A stretch of 33,686 nt of DNA from an uncultured Granulicella sp. (GTDB taxonomy: Bacteria > Acidobacteriota > Terriglobia > Terriglobales > Acidobacteriaceae), in contig CAIZFH010000208.1 of assembly GCA_903932155.1 (NCBI GenBank), positions 1 to 33,686 on the forward strand, read 5' to 3'. Of the stretch, positions 14,337 to 22,852 are shown piece by piece. The position numbers were made by a program, and so were the translations under genes. How positions within the stretch are numbered: the first letter of the stretch is position 1; every line of letters starts with the position of its first letter. A model generated the notes under the pieces. That model saw only the letters and a program-made list of their open reading frames with translations, had not been told where the DNA came from and did not search any database.

Positions 14337-16382
14337 TTGGCAGAGTTCAACAACCCCAATCAACAAGGCGGACAAGACGGCCAGACGCTGATGACGACGA
14401 TGATTGTCGTGGTGGCAATCATCCTCGGTTTCCAGTTTTACCGGTCGAAGACCACCCCCCCGCCGTCCACCACGCCGCCGCCCATCGCCGCACAACAGGT
14501 GCCTTACCAACCCGAGCCCGCGACAGGACCCGCCGCCGTGGCCACGCCTCATGCCGCCGCCGCTGCTTCCGCCGTCCCCACGGTACTGGCAGCAGCGGAG
14601 CAGACCACGGTCGTCGAGAACGATCTATACCGCATCACATTTTCCAACCGCGGCGCCCAGGTCACCAGCTGGGTGCTGAAACAGTTCAAGAGCCTGGACG
14701 GACAGCCGCTCGACCTGGTGCATGCACAGGCAGCCAAACTGGCAGGCTATCCGCTCTCGCTGTACACCAGCGATGGTTCCAAAGTGCCCATCGCAGCCGT
14801 ATCGCGCAATGGCGGCGTCGTGACCCTGGTGTCTTCGGGAAATCTGCCCGCCGAGATCAACGGACGCGCTGTCGCCGTCAGCGGCGTCTCCGACAGCAGT
14901 TACAACGGAAGCTATGTAGTAAAGCTGACCGCACCCAATGCGTTGACCTATAAACAGGACTACGGGGACAACGGAAGCAGCTCCGGCGGAACCCTCTCCA
15001 CCCTGAACGGATCGACCGGTGACGCATTGAGCCAGGCGCTGTTTGTGCCGTCAGCAACGGGCACGCTCACTGCGCCTGCCAGCCTGATCTTCAAGTATTC
15101 CAACGGCGACCTGCAGGCCACCAAGACCTTCACGTTCGACGCCAGGACCTATGCGCTGCACGCGGAGGTTTCCGTCACACGAGCCGGAGTTCCTGTTCCG
15201 GCCCTGCTGAGTTGGCCGGGAGGTTTCGGCGACCAGAACGAAACGCCCAATCAGACTGCCTACAGCAATGCGCAGTTTGACGATTATCGCAATGGCAGCT
15301 TTGACCATACCGACGCCAGGAAGGTCAACCCAGGCGATGTGCAGGCCGGCCCGTTCGACTTTGCCGGAGTGGCCGATCCCTTCTTCGCAGCCGTCTTCCT
15401 GCCTGATACTCCGTCCACCGCAACCGTCACCACGCTGCGCAACGATCTGGATGTATCGAAGACGATCAAGCGGGTGGGCTTCGGCGCAGATTCGCCGCCC
15501 AGCAAGGCGATGGTGGAGCCGGTTGTGGGTGTAGCGCTGGGCGACAGCAGCGGCCCGGTTCAGACCCGCGTCTACGTCGGTCCAAAGTCGATCGGCGTCC
15601 TCAAGAGCATTCACGCCGCTGACCCTAAAGTGAGCCTGGAACCGGTTCTTGAGTTCGGCTTCTGGGGGCCCATCGGAAAGTACCTCTTTCTGGCCCTGCA
15701 GGCGATCCACACCTACATTGTTGGCAACTGGCTGGGCGGCTCCTGGGGATGGGCCATCATCGTCCTCACCGTGTTCATCAACTTGCTCATCCTGCCCTTC
15801 CGGGTCAAGACCATGCACAGCGCGCTGAAGATGCAGCGCATCCAGCCGCAGATGGACGCCATAAAGGAGCGCTACAAGAAGTACAAGGTCACAGACCCCA
15901 AGCGCAGCGAGATGAACGCCGAGATCATGCAGTTGCAGAAGGACAACGGCGTCAACATGTTCGGCGGTTGCATCCCCCAGCTCATCACCATGCCGCTGCT
16001 CTTCGCCTTCTTCACCATGCTGCCCCGTGTGGTGGATCTGCGCCTGGCCCACTGGCTGTGGCTACCCAATCTGCAGGCTTCCGACCCGTATCACATCCTG
16101 CCCATCTTCATGGTGCTGTCGCAATTTCTGGTTCAGTTCTATACGCCATCGCCCGGCGTCGATCCGCAGCAGCAGAAGATGATGGCCTTCATGATGCCGC
16201 TCTTCTCCGGCTACATTACATGGACCTACGGCTCTGGACTCGCTCTCTACTGGTCGGTCGGCAACCTGATCGGCATCGCGCAGCAGGCGGTGATGAACCG
16301 CACGTCCCTGGGCCGCGAGATGCGCGCGATGGCCGCCAAACGCGCCCGCCGCAAATCTACCACGATCCAGGGACGCAAGTAG
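14337..16382 (+). CDS. yidC: Membrane protein insertase YidC with an unusual periplasmic insertion
   Basis: Inserts and folds inner-membrane proteins with or without SecYEG. 681 residues from TTG 14337, preceded by AGGAAG; this start gives MAEFNNPNQQGGQ and then the first membrane helix (TTMIVVVAIILGFQFY), as I recall for acidobacterial YidC. A Pro-rich linker and the large periplasmic beta domain follow. The conserved insertase domain is at the C-terminus: ILTVFINLLILPFRVKTMHS, the cytosolic coiled hairpin (IQPQMDAIKERYKKYK), GGCIPQLITMPLLFAFFTML and YWSVGNLIGIAQQ. The basic tail (AAKRARRKS) suits ribosome contact. Residues ~168-225 appear to be an inserted adhesin-like beta module (VSGVSDSSYNGSY... 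LTY... SSSGGT); see findings. Confidence 0.94.
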   Translation: MAEFNNPNQQGGQDGQTLMTTMIVVVAIILGFQFYRSKTTPPPSTTPPPIAAQQVPYQPEPATGPAAVATPHAAAAASAVPTVLAAAEQTTVVENDLYRITFSNRGAQVTSWVLKQFKSLDGQPLDLVHAQAAKLAGYPLSLYTSDGSKVPIAAVSRNGGVVTLVSSGNLPAEINGRAVAVSGVSDSSYNGSYVVKLTAPNALTYKQDYGDNGSSSGGTLSTLNGSTGDALSQALFVPSATGTLTAPASLIFKYSNGDLQATKTFTFDARTYALHAEVSVTRAGVPVPALLSWPGGFGDQNETPNQTAYSNAQFDDYRNGSFDHTDARKVNPGDVQAGPFDFAGVADPFFAAVFLPDTPSTATVTTLRNDLDVSKTIKRVGFGADSPPSKAMVEPVVGVALGDSSGPVQTRVYVGPKSIGVLKSIHAADPKVSLEPVLEFGFWGPIGKYLFLALQAIHTYIVGNWLGGSWGWAIIVLTVFINLLILPFRVKTMHSALKMQRIQPQMDAIKERYKKYKVTDPKRSEMNAEIMQLQKDNGVNMFGGCIPQLITMPLLFAFFTMLPRVVDLRLAHWLWLPNLQASDPYHILPIFMVLSQFLVQFYTPSPGVDPQQQKMMAFMMPLFSGYITWTYGSGLALYWSVGNLIGIAQQAVMNRTSLGREMRAMAAKRARRKSTTIQGRK

Positions 16383-16503
16383 GAGGAAGGCGAAATGAAA
16401 CGATGCAGAAACTTCCTGCGCCGCGCCGCGCAGGGCATTGGAATCAAAGCGCGACGAGCAAGTATGAATAATGATATAAGTTCTATTCGAACGGATAACT
16501 CTC

Positions 16504-17160
16504 ATGGATGATACCGCCCAGGCAGCGCAGACGATCGCGAAGTTTTTGCAGACCTTCATTTCGAGTGGCGGACTGCGCCTGCGTTTTCGTGTAAAGGCTC
16601 GCAGTGCTAAGCTCAGGGCCGCGGACAACGGCGAGTCTTCCGAAGCATCGCATGACGAATCGGCTACCGTCGAGGAAGGCGCAGGCAAGGATGGGCCACG
16701 CGCGCTCTACGTCGAGTTCACCGGCCCGGACACGGCGCTGCTGACCGCGCGCAATGGCGAATTGTTGAACGCGCTGGAGCACATTGCGACCAAGATACTG
16801 AGACTGGAACCCGAGCAGCAGGACCTCGTGGTGTTCGATGCCAACCAGTTCAAAGTCAACCGCGACCGCCAGATGCATGCATCCGCCACCGCTGCAATCG
16901 AGCGCGTGAGCTCAACCGGCCGGCCGCACGCCTTCCCACCGATGAACTCCCGCGAGCGCCGCATGCTGCACATGGTGCTGGCAGAGTCCGGCCTGCCCAC
17001 CGCCTCAAGCGGCGAAGGTCCCGGGCGATTCGTGGTGCTCTATCCCAAAGGTGCCGACACCTCCGAACCCTTCAATTACTTCCCCGCGGACGCCAATCAG
17101 ACTCCGCCGCGCCGCCATGACGCCAACCAGGTGCGCAACGCCTTCCGTCCACGCTACTGA
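16504..17160 (+). CDS. Jag/KhpB-like RNA-binding protein (KH plus R3H)
   Basis: Probable RNA-binding protein of the Jag (KhpB, EloR) family, usually encoded after yidC and linked in Gram-positives to cell elongation and small-RNA binding. 218 residues. Residues ~68-125 resemble the Jag KH region (YVEFTGPDTALLTARNGELLNALEHIA), and ~144-185 the R3H domain, with the R-x3-H motif at R152/H156 in SRERRMLHMVLAE. The KH GxxG loop normally reads GKRG; here it is ARNG, missing the first glycine. An acidic Ser/Glu-rich segment (40-62) precedes the KH region. The usual N-terminal Jag_N domain is absent or very short. The gap from yidC is 121 bp. Confidence 0.8.
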   Translation: MDDTAQAAQTIAKFLQTFISSGGLRLRFRVKARSAKLRAADNGESSEASHDESATVEEGAGKDGPRALYVEFTGPDTALLTARNGELLNALEHIATKILRLEPEQQDLVVFDANQFKVNRDRQMHASATAAIERVSSTGRPHAFPPMNSRERRMLHMVLAESGLPTASSGEGPGRFVVLYPKGADTSEPFNYFPADANQTPPRRHDANQVRNAFRPRY

Positions 17161-17174
17161 TCCAACGCCGGCAG

Positions 17175-17864
17175 CTATAGCTCCGTATACACGTCCCTGA
17201 AGTCATAACATCCGGTGTGCGTGGCCAGCCACTCCGCGGACCTCACCGCGCCCTCGGCAAAGCCGCGCCGCGAGAACGCCTCATGGGTCAGCACCACGCG
17301 GTCGGCCTCGCTCACCGCCTCCAGTACATGCGTCCCCTTCGCGTCACCCTCGCGCACAGACTCGATGGGCACTTCGATCTTGCTGCCCGCGCCGCGCTCC
17401 ACCATCTCCGCAATCGAGATCGCCGTGCCCGAAGGCTTGTCCAGCTTGCTGGTGTGGTGTGTCTCGACGATGGAGAACTTGTAGCCCACACCGGCCAGCG
17501 AAGCGCCCATCTGCTGCGCCAGCTTCAGCATCACCTGCACGCCGATGGAGTAGTTCGTGCCGTAGAGCAGCCCCGCGTGCTTGCTCTCCGCCAACGCGCG
17601 CATCTCCGCCAGCGTTGCATACCAACCCGTAGTCCCAACCACGATCTTCGCACCGGCCCCCAGACAGGCGCGCATGTTCTCCACCACTGCCTGCGGTGTG
17701 GTGAAGTCGATCGCCACATCGAAATCGGCTAGAAACGCCGGCGTCAGCGCGGCAGCGTTCGCGTTCTCCTGAATATCCAACCCAAGAACAGCGTGGCCGC
17801 GCTCGACCGCCACCTCGGTAACCAGCTTGCCTGTCTTGCCCTGTCCCAGCACCAGAATTCGCAT
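17175..17864 (-). CDS. dapB: 4-hydroxy-tetrahydrodipicolinate reductase
   Basis: NAD(P)H-dependent step of lysine and diaminopimelate synthesis. 229 residues, shorter than the ~270 of the E. coli enzyme. The N-terminal nucleotide site is RILVLGQGKTGKLV, departing from the usual G-x-G-x-x-G spacing. Then VAIDFTTPQAVVENM, VVGTTGW and the catalytic/substrate block VETHHTSKLDKPSGTA with H136/H137 and K143. Towards the end are TGCYDFRDVY and RRGFAEGAVRSAEWL, as in the family. It follows lysC by 23 bp and is last in the asd-lysC-dapB run, so it is probably in the same operon. Confidence 0.92.
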   Translation of the reverse strand: MRILVLGQGKTGKLVTEVAVERGHAVLGLDIQENANAAALTPAFLADFDVAIDFTTPQAVVENMRACLGAGAKIVVGTTGWYATLAEMRALAESKHAGLLYGTNYSIGVQVMLKLAQQMGASLAGVGYKFSIVETHHTSKLDKPSGTAISIAEMVERGAGSKIEVPIESVREGDAKGTHVLEAVSEADRVVLTHEAFSRRGFAEGAVRSAEWLATHTGCYDFRDVYTEL

Positions 17865-17887
17865 GACGTTAGTCTATCGCGAAGCGC

Positions 17888-19348
17888 TCAGGCCTTGGCC
17901 GCAACCGCTCTGCCCACGATATCGAAGACGGTCGGATCTGGATTGGCGAAGAACTCCGCGTGCAGCGCGCGTACAGCCTCATCCACGTCCGACTCTTCGA
18001 TCATGAAGCTCATATTGATCTCGCTGGCGCCCTGCGAGATCATGCGGACGTTGATGTGCCGGATGGCTGAGAACACGCGCCCTGAAATCCCGCTCTGTCC
18101 GCGGATGTCCTCGCCAACCATGCAGATCAGCGCCTTGTTGCCTTCAAACTTGACGTCGGCAATCTTGCTCAGTTCCGCGCAGATTGCGGGCAGCTTGTCG
18201 TTCGACTCCACGCTCAGCGAGATGCTCACCTCGCTTGTGGATACCATGTCGATGGCGCACTCGAAGCTGTTGAACACGTCGAACACAGACTTCAGATAGC
18301 CGTGCGTCATCAGCATCCGGCCAGCCACAATATCGATGATGGTCAGCTTCTTCTTGGCCGCGATGCTCTTGAACGGACTGGCGCAGGGCGGCGCCAGCGC
18401 CGATATCCGCGTGCCCTCATTCGCCGCGTTGTGCGAGTTCAGCACCCAGACAGGAATGCTCTTCTGCACGGCGGGCAGGATCGTCGCCGGATGCAGCACC
18501 TTCGCTCCGAAGTAGGCCAGCTCCGCCGCCTCCTCGAAGCTGATGGTCTTCACCCGCAAGGCATCGGGGCAAATGCGCGGATCGGTGGTCATAATGCCGT
18601 TGACGTCCGTCCATATCTCGATGGCGCCCGCGCGCAGTCCGCCGCCGACCAGTGCGGCCGTAAAGTCGCTGCCGCCGCGCCCCAGCGTCGTGGTAATCCC
18701 GTCCGACGTAGCGCCTATAAAACCGCCGATCACCGGCGTCTTCCCGGCCTTCACCAGCGGCAGCACCAGTTCATTCAGTTGCGACTCGATCGCGGCCTCC
18801 AGCGGCGTGGCTTTGCCGTAGTGGTCGTCCGTAATGATGCACTTCCGTGCGTCCACATGCGCGCCGTCCAGACCATGCTGGGTAAAGGCCGCCGCAACGA
18901 TCTGCGACGAAATCCTCTCCCCATAGCTCACTACCTTATCGCTGGTTCGCGGAGTCAGTTCGCCAACCGCCGCAATGCCGCGCAGTAGATCGTCCAGCGA
19001 ATCGAACCGCCTGCGAATCGCCGCCTCGGTCTGGAGGAAGAGATCGCCGTGCAGCAGGTCCGCCGCGGTATCGATATGGCGATTGCGCAGCCGCGCCGCC
19101 AGCGCCAGCGCGCCCGCCTTGTCTCCGCGCCCCGCAGCTGAGGCAGCCACCAGCAACTGGTCTGTCACTTTGGCCATCGCCGATACCACCACCACCGGCG
19201 ACAGTCCTTTCTCCCGCCGTCCGCGCACAATCTCCGTCGTCCGCAGGATCGCCTTCGCGTCCTGCACCGACGTGCCGCCGAACTTCATCACCACCAGACT
19301 GGTTCGCGTCTCGTCCACCCGCTCCTCCGCTTTGCGCGCCGCGCTCAT
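17888..19348 (-). CDS. lysC: Aspartate kinase
   Basis: Phosphorylates aspartate, the first step to lysine, threonine and methionine. 486 residues from ATG 19348, which overlaps the asd stop as ATGA; longer upstream frames overlap asd and are shadows. The kinase domain begins VVMKFGGTSVQDAKAI. Later come VSYGERISSQ, LGRGGSDFTAAL and WTDVNGIMTTDPRI, the family's nucleotide and aspartate sites. The last ~150 residues form two ACT regulatory domains (e.g. TIIDIVAGRMLMTHGYL and ALICMVGEDIRGQSGISG), so feedback inhibition by an end product such as lysine is likely. It has the LysC/ThrA-N-terminus architecture but no fused homoserine dehydrogenase. Confidence 0.94.
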   Translation of the reverse strand: MSAARKAEERVDETRTSLVVMKFGGTSVQDAKAILRTTEIVRGRREKGLSPVVVVSAMAKVTDQLLVAASAAGRGDKAGALALAARLRNRHIDTAADLLHGDLFLQTEAAIRRRFDSLDDLLRGIAAVGELTPRTSDKVVSYGERISSQIVAAAFTQHGLDGAHVDARKCIITDDHYGKATPLEAAIESQLNELVLPLVKAGKTPVIGGFIGATSDGITTTLGRGGSDFTAALVGGGLRAGAIEIWTDVNGIMTTDPRICPDALRVKTISFEEAAELAYFGAKVLHPATILPAVQKSIPVWVLNSHNAANEGTRISALAPPCASPFKSIAAKKKLTIIDIVAGRMLMTHGYLKSVFDVFNSFECAIDMVSTSEVSISLSVESNDKLPAICAELSKIADVKFEGNKALICMVGEDIRGQSGISGRVFSAIRHINVRMISQGASEINMSFMIEESDVDEAVRALHAEFFANPDPTVFDIVGRAVAAKA

Positions 19349-20439
19349 ACCAGCACCGCATCCCGCTGCGCCGGCTTCATCTCCAGCTTGCCCAGCCGCG
19401 CCAGCACCTCCGCGTTCAATACCGCCGCTCCTGCTGCGCCGCGAATCGTATTGTGCGACGTTAGCACGAACTTCCAGTCCAGCAGATTGCACTCGCGCAG
19501 CCGTCCCACGGTGGATGCCATGCCATGTCCACGCATCTTGTCCAGCCGCGGCTGTGGCCGGTCAACCGCTGCGTCAAATTCCACTGGCTGTTCCGGAGCG
19601 GTCGGCAACCTCATCCCGGCCAGCGGCGCAAACTCCGCCCACGCAGTCAGCATCTGCTCACGAGTGGCCTTCGTCTTCAACTTGATGCTCACGCACTCCG
19701 TATGCCCGTCCTCCACAGCCACGCGGTTGCAGTGCGCACTCAGCTTCGCATCCAGCAACTGCACGCGTCCGCCATTCAGCCGTCCCAGCAGCTTGCCCAC
19801 CTCTTCCTGCAGCTTCTCCTCTTCATTCTTGATAAAGGGAACCACGTTGCCCAGAATGTCGAGGGAAGCGACACCGGGATACCCCGCGCCGCTCACAGCC
19901 TGCATCGTCGACACAAACAGGCTCTCGATGCCGAAGCGCTCTTCCAGCGGCTTCAGCGCCAGCACCAGCCCAATCGCACAGCAGTTCGGGTTGGTGACGA
20001 TGTAGCCGCCACTCTGCTTGCGCCAGCTCTGCCGATCAATCATCGCCAGATGGTCGGCATTGACCTCCGGTACAACCAGCGGCACGTCCTCCGCCATGCG
20101 GAAGGCACTGGAGTTCGACACCACGGCGCATCCCGCCGCGGCAAACTTCGGCTCCAGCTCACGCGCAACGTCCGCATCCAGCGCGGCGAAGATAATCTTC
20201 GGCAGCTCGCCTGCTGGCGTTCCTTCGGGCACATTCGGCATCACACGCATCGCCGCAATGCGCGCCGGCAGCGGTGTGTCCAGCTTCCACCGGCAGGCCT
20301 CGCCGTACGTCTTGCCCTCGCTGCGTTCGCTTGCCGCAAGCCACGCAATCTCAAACCACGGGTGGTTGTTGAGCAGCTGAATAAAGCGCTGGCCGACCAT
20401 TCCGGTCGCCCCTAGAATTCCAACTCGTCGCCGTTCCAT
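19345..20439 (-). CDS. asd: Aspartate-semialdehyde dehydrogenase (archaeal/fungal-like type)
   Basis: Reduces aspartyl phosphate made by the next gene to aspartate semialdehyde, using NADPH. 364 residues from ATG 20439. The N-terminal nucleotide motif is GILGATGMVGQRFI. The catalytic cysteine is C152 in VTNPNCCAIGL. The base/substrate region KLSAHCNRVAVEDGHTE follows near 231-247. The length and the HCNRVxVxDGHTE form suit the archaeal/fungal-like branch better than the shorter E. coli-type enzyme. First of three lysine-pathway genes, with 4-bp overlap to lysC. Confidence 0.93.
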   Translation of the reverse strand: MERRRVGILGATGMVGQRFIQLLNNHPWFEIAWLAASERSEGKTYGEACRWKLDTPLPARIAAMRVMPNVPEGTPAGELPKIIFAALDADVARELEPKFAAAGCAVVSNSSAFRMAEDVPLVVPEVNADHLAMIDRQSWRKQSGGYIVTNPNCCAIGLVLALKPLEERFGIESLFVSTMQAVSGAGYPGVASLDILGNVVPFIKNEEEKLQEEVGKLLGRLNGGRVQLLDAKLSAHCNRVAVEDGHTECVSIKLKTKATREQMLTAWAEFAPLAGMRLPTAPEQPVEFDAAVDRPQPRLDKMRGHGMASTVGRLRECNLLDWKFVLTSHNTIRGAAGAAVLNAEVLARLGKLEMKPAQRDAVLV

Positions 20440-20449
20440 ATTTATTAAG

Positions 20450-20476
20450 AATACCGCAGACCCAGGTATTTTGCGG
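20450..20476 (-). promoter_or_regulatory. Two overlapping inverted repeats in the asd leader
   Basis: AATACC (20450-20455) pairs with GGTATT (20465-20470), while CCGCA (20454-20458) pairs with TGCGG (20472-20476). The stems cannot form together because the arms interleave. They lie 11-37 bases upstream of the asd ATG. This could be an operator or a small alternative RNA structure; the stems are short and chance is possible. Confidence 0.25.
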
Positions 20477-20504
20477 CGAATCGAGCGCCATGCCCATGCC
20501 GCCC

Positions 20505-20858
20505 CTACCGCTGCGGCGCCTGGTCTCCTATCGGGCAGTTCTGCCGCTGAATCGGCGCTCCCGGTACCGTAATCGTCAAACTGTATTCGCAGTTGATGTA
20601 TGTGTTCCCCACACCCACCCGTGGATACACATAGATTGTATGTTTGTCCGGATCATACACAGCCAACGATTGCTGCGATCCGCCCGCGTCAAACTGAAAA
20701 GCAAGGTTAGAGTCGCCGGTCGACATCCCGCGCGATGAGGAAGACGAGCTCGAGCGCTGTGCCAGCACGGGCTTCCCCGCGTCCCGACCCCACCAACCAA
20801 CCGCAACGGCCAGGCACACCAAAGCCAGGTCGCGAATCACAGAGCGCAGACGCATCAT
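20505..20858 (-). CDS. Small exported or membrane-anchored protein, unknown
   Basis: 117 residues starting with two ATG codons (20858), GAGG eight bases upstream. An N-terminal hydrophobic helix (IRDLALVCLAVAVGWWG) could be a signal peptide or an anchor. A serine run (RSSSSSSSRG) follows, then a compact domain: LAFQFDAGGSQQSLAVYDPD, KHTIYVYPRVGVGNTYINCEYSLTI. Two cysteines (in NCEY and NCPIG) could form a disulfide outside the cytoplasm. The family is not recognised. It lies between the small membrane protein gene and asd on the same strand, with gaps of 71 and 65 bp, so cotranscription is possible. Confidence 0.6.
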   Translation of the reverse strand: MMRLRSVIRDLALVCLAVAVGWWGRDAGKPVLAQRSSSSSSSRGMSTGDSNLAFQFDAGGSQQSLAVYDPDKHTIYVYPRVGVGNTYINCEYSLTITVPGAPIQRQNCPIGDQAPQR

Positions 20859-20929
20859 GGAATTGTCCTCGTGAAGTCAGATGAGTACTCCTCAGAGAGA
20901 CGGGCGCCCAGCTAATCCGTTATCCAACT

Positions 20930-21235
20930 CTAGTAATCTTCCCTGTGCCTTCTTCGTCGCGCGCCGTACCCGCCCGATCCGCCCCATACCATCAACGCAA
21001 CCACCAGGTGGATGATGAACCACAGGCTGATCCCCTGGTCCAGATAGATGAGGTACAGCACCAGCACGCGCGGCAGCAGGATTGCGAAGATCAGCGGCAC
21101 AATTCCATGCAGCGGCATCGGCGTCAGCGGAGCCTGTAGCCATAGCAGGAACAGCGCAATCCGCGGCAGAAACAGCGCGAAGACCAGAAACCACAGTGGC
21201 AGTAAATGAATCACCATCAGTACCTGAAAGTTCAT
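20930..21235 (-). CDS. Small multi-helix membrane protein, unknown
   Basis: 101 residues from ATG 21235, with AGAGGA just upstream. Three hydrophobic helices can be drawn: ~5-32 (MVIHLLPLWFLVFALFLPRI), ~42-63 (GIVPLIFAILLPRVLVLYLI) and ~68-86 (ISLWFIIHLVVALMVWGG). The tail is glycine- then arginine-rich (GARRRRHRE) and probably cytosolic. It starts 10 bp after the isocitrate dehydrogenase stop, so it is almost certainly cotranscribed with it. No known motif; function unknown. Confidence 0.65.
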   Translation of the reverse strand: MNFQVLMVIHLLPLWFLVFALFLPRIALFLLWLQAPLTPMPLHGIVPLIFAILLPRVLVLYLIYLDQGISLWFIIHLVVALMVWGGSGGYGARRRRHREDY

Positions 21236-21245
21236 ATTGTCCTCT

Positions 21246-22274
21246 CTATGCTGTGTCCATCGCAGCGATGACCGCATCGGCAAACGCACTCGTCCCGCTT
21301 GTCCCGCCGACGTCCCTGGTCAACACCTTGCCCTCGGCGTAGACCTTTTCCAGCCCCGCCTGTATTCGCTCCGCCGTGGCCGGCTCATGGATGTGGTGCA
21401 GCATCAGTACCGCGCTCTGCAGCAAGGCCGTCGGGTTGGCCAGGTCCTTGCCCGCAATGTCGGGCGCCGACCCATGCACCGCCTCGAAGATGGCGCACTC
21501 CGTGCCCAGGTTCGCTCCGGGAACCAATCCCAGCCCGCCTACAAACGCGCTGCACAGGTCGCTCAGAATGTCGCCGTAGAGATTCTCAGTCAGCAGAATG
21601 TCGTACTGGTACGGATTCATCACTAGCTGCATGCAGGTGTTGTCCACAATGTGCTCGGCGTACGCCACATCGGGAAAGGTAGCCGCAATCCCTCGGCAGC
21701 AGCGCAGAAAAAGCCCGTCCGACAGTTTCATGATGTTCGCTTTATGGATAGCATGAATCTTCTTGCGCCCATGCTTGCGCGCGTACTCAAACGCAAACTG
21801 CGCAATCCGTGTGGATGCCTTCTCCGTAATGATCTTCAGCGACTGCACCACGCCGGGCACGATCACATGCTCCAGCCCCGCGTACAGATCTTCCGTATTC
21901 TCGCGCACAATGATCAGATCGATGTTGGGATAGCGCGTCTTCAATCCCGGCAGGTTCTTCACTGGGCGGAAGTTGGCAAACAGCTCGAACCGCTGCCGCA
22001 GGGCCACGTTGATGGACGAGAAGCCTTCGCCCACGGGAGTCGTCACCGGCCCCTTCAGCGCAACCTTGTTCTCCTCAATCGACCGGTACAGCGCCTGCGG
22101 AATGTACTCGCCAAAGCGCTCGAAGGCATCGGCCCCGGCGGCAAAGCTGTGCCAATCGAACTTCACTCCCGTCGCCGCGCCAGCGGCCTCGGCAATGCGC
22201 ACCACCGACGCGGAGACCTCCGGCCCAATCCCGTCGCCGGGAACCAACGTAATCGCATGTGTCCTGCTTGCCAT
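21246..22274 (-). CDS. NAD-type isocitrate dehydrogenase (isocitrate/isopropylmalate family)
   Basis: Beta-decarboxylating dehydrogenase, most likely isocitrate to 2-oxoglutarate in the TCA cycle. 342 residues. Starts ITLVPGDGIGPEV. The substrate loop reads SSINVALRQRFELFANFRPVKNL, followed by LIIVRENTEDLYAG, which points to isocitrate rather than isopropylmalate. The metal and catalytic motifs are IHKANIMKLSDGLFL and YDILLTENLYGDILSDL, then EAVHGSAPDIAGKDLANPTALL. The length fits the NAD-dependent monomer type. Isopropylmalate dehydrogenase (LeuB) or homoisocitrate activity cannot be excluded from sequence alone. nrdR is 28 bp upstream. Confidence 0.88.
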   Translation of the reverse strand: MASRTHAITLVPGDGIGPEVSASVVRIAEAAGAATGVKFDWHSFAAGADAFERFGEYIPQALYRSIEENKVALKGPVTTPVGEGFSSINVALRQRFELFANFRPVKNLPGLKTRYPNIDLIIVRENTEDLYAGLEHVIVPGVVQSLKIITEKASTRIAQFAFEYARKHGRKKIHAIHKANIMKLSDGLFLRCCRGIAATFPDVAYAEHIVDNTCMQLVMNPYQYDILLTENLYGDILSDLCSAFVGGLGLVPGANLGTECAIFEAVHGSAPDIAGKDLANPTALLQSAVLMLHHIHEPATAERIQAGLEKVYAEGKVLTRDVGGTSGTSAFADAVIAAMDTA

Positions 22275-22302
22275 CGTTCTCTGCCTTCCTGGAACCTGGT
22301 AC

Positions 22303-22785
22303 CTAGAGCCTGGAACCTTTCTTTTTCGCGTCTCTTCCGCCCAACAGCTCTTCCAGCTCGGCCTTGAACTCGCTCACATCCTTGAAGTCGCGATAGACGC
22401 TGGCGAAGCGGATGTACGCCACCGTATCGATCTCCTTCAGCCGCGACATAATCAGCTCGCCCACCGCGCTGGTGGAGCGCTCGCGCTCTGGGGAATCGAC
22501 CACATAGGCCTCGGTCTCGTCCACAATGCGCTCCAGCGCCGCGCCCGAGACGGGCCGCTTCTCGCATGCGTGCAGCAATCCGCTCAACACCTTCTGCCGC
22601 TCGAACTTCTCCCGCCGCCCGTCCTTCTTCACCACCATGTACGGGATCTCGTCAATCCGCTCGTACGTCGTGAAGCGCTTGTTGCATCCCTCACACTCGC
22701 GCCGCCGCCGGATTGCGTCCGCCTCTTTGCTCTCGCGCGAATCCACCACACGATCCTGCGCGAAGCCGCAGTAAGGGCACCTCAT
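22303..22785 (-). CDS. nrdR: Transcriptional repressor NrdR
   Basis: ATP/dATP-sensing repressor of ribonucleotide reductase genes. About 160 residues from ATG 22785 (MRCPYCGF); a GTG at 22794 would add three residues and is less likely. The zinc ribbon comes first: CPYCG and then CEGCNKRFTTYER, with RRRREC between. The ATP-cone follows: MVVKKDGRREKFERQKVLSGLLHACEKRPV. Then the family block VGELIMSRLKEIDTVAYIRFASVYRDF, and a lysine-rich tail. No NrdR target gene (nrdA/nrdJ) is in this window. Confidence 0.95.
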   Translation of the reverse strand: MRCPYCGFAQDRVVDSRESKEADAIRRRRECEGCNKRFTTYERIDEIPYMVVKKDGRREKFERQKVLSGLLHACEKRPVSGAALERIVDETEAYVVDSPERERSTSAVGELIMSRLKEIDTVAYIRFASVYRDFKDVSEFKAELEELLGGRDAKKKGSRL

Positions 22786-22852
22786 CGGATACACATCGTT
22801 GAAAATAAAATAGTCACGGCAATCCCGATTCTACCAGCGCACACCATGTTAC

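Noticed and set aside
15051-16052. 333-residue minus-strand ORF inside yidC
   Set aside because: Antisense shadow of the conserved insertase domain; His/Asp/Val-rich composition without any motif.
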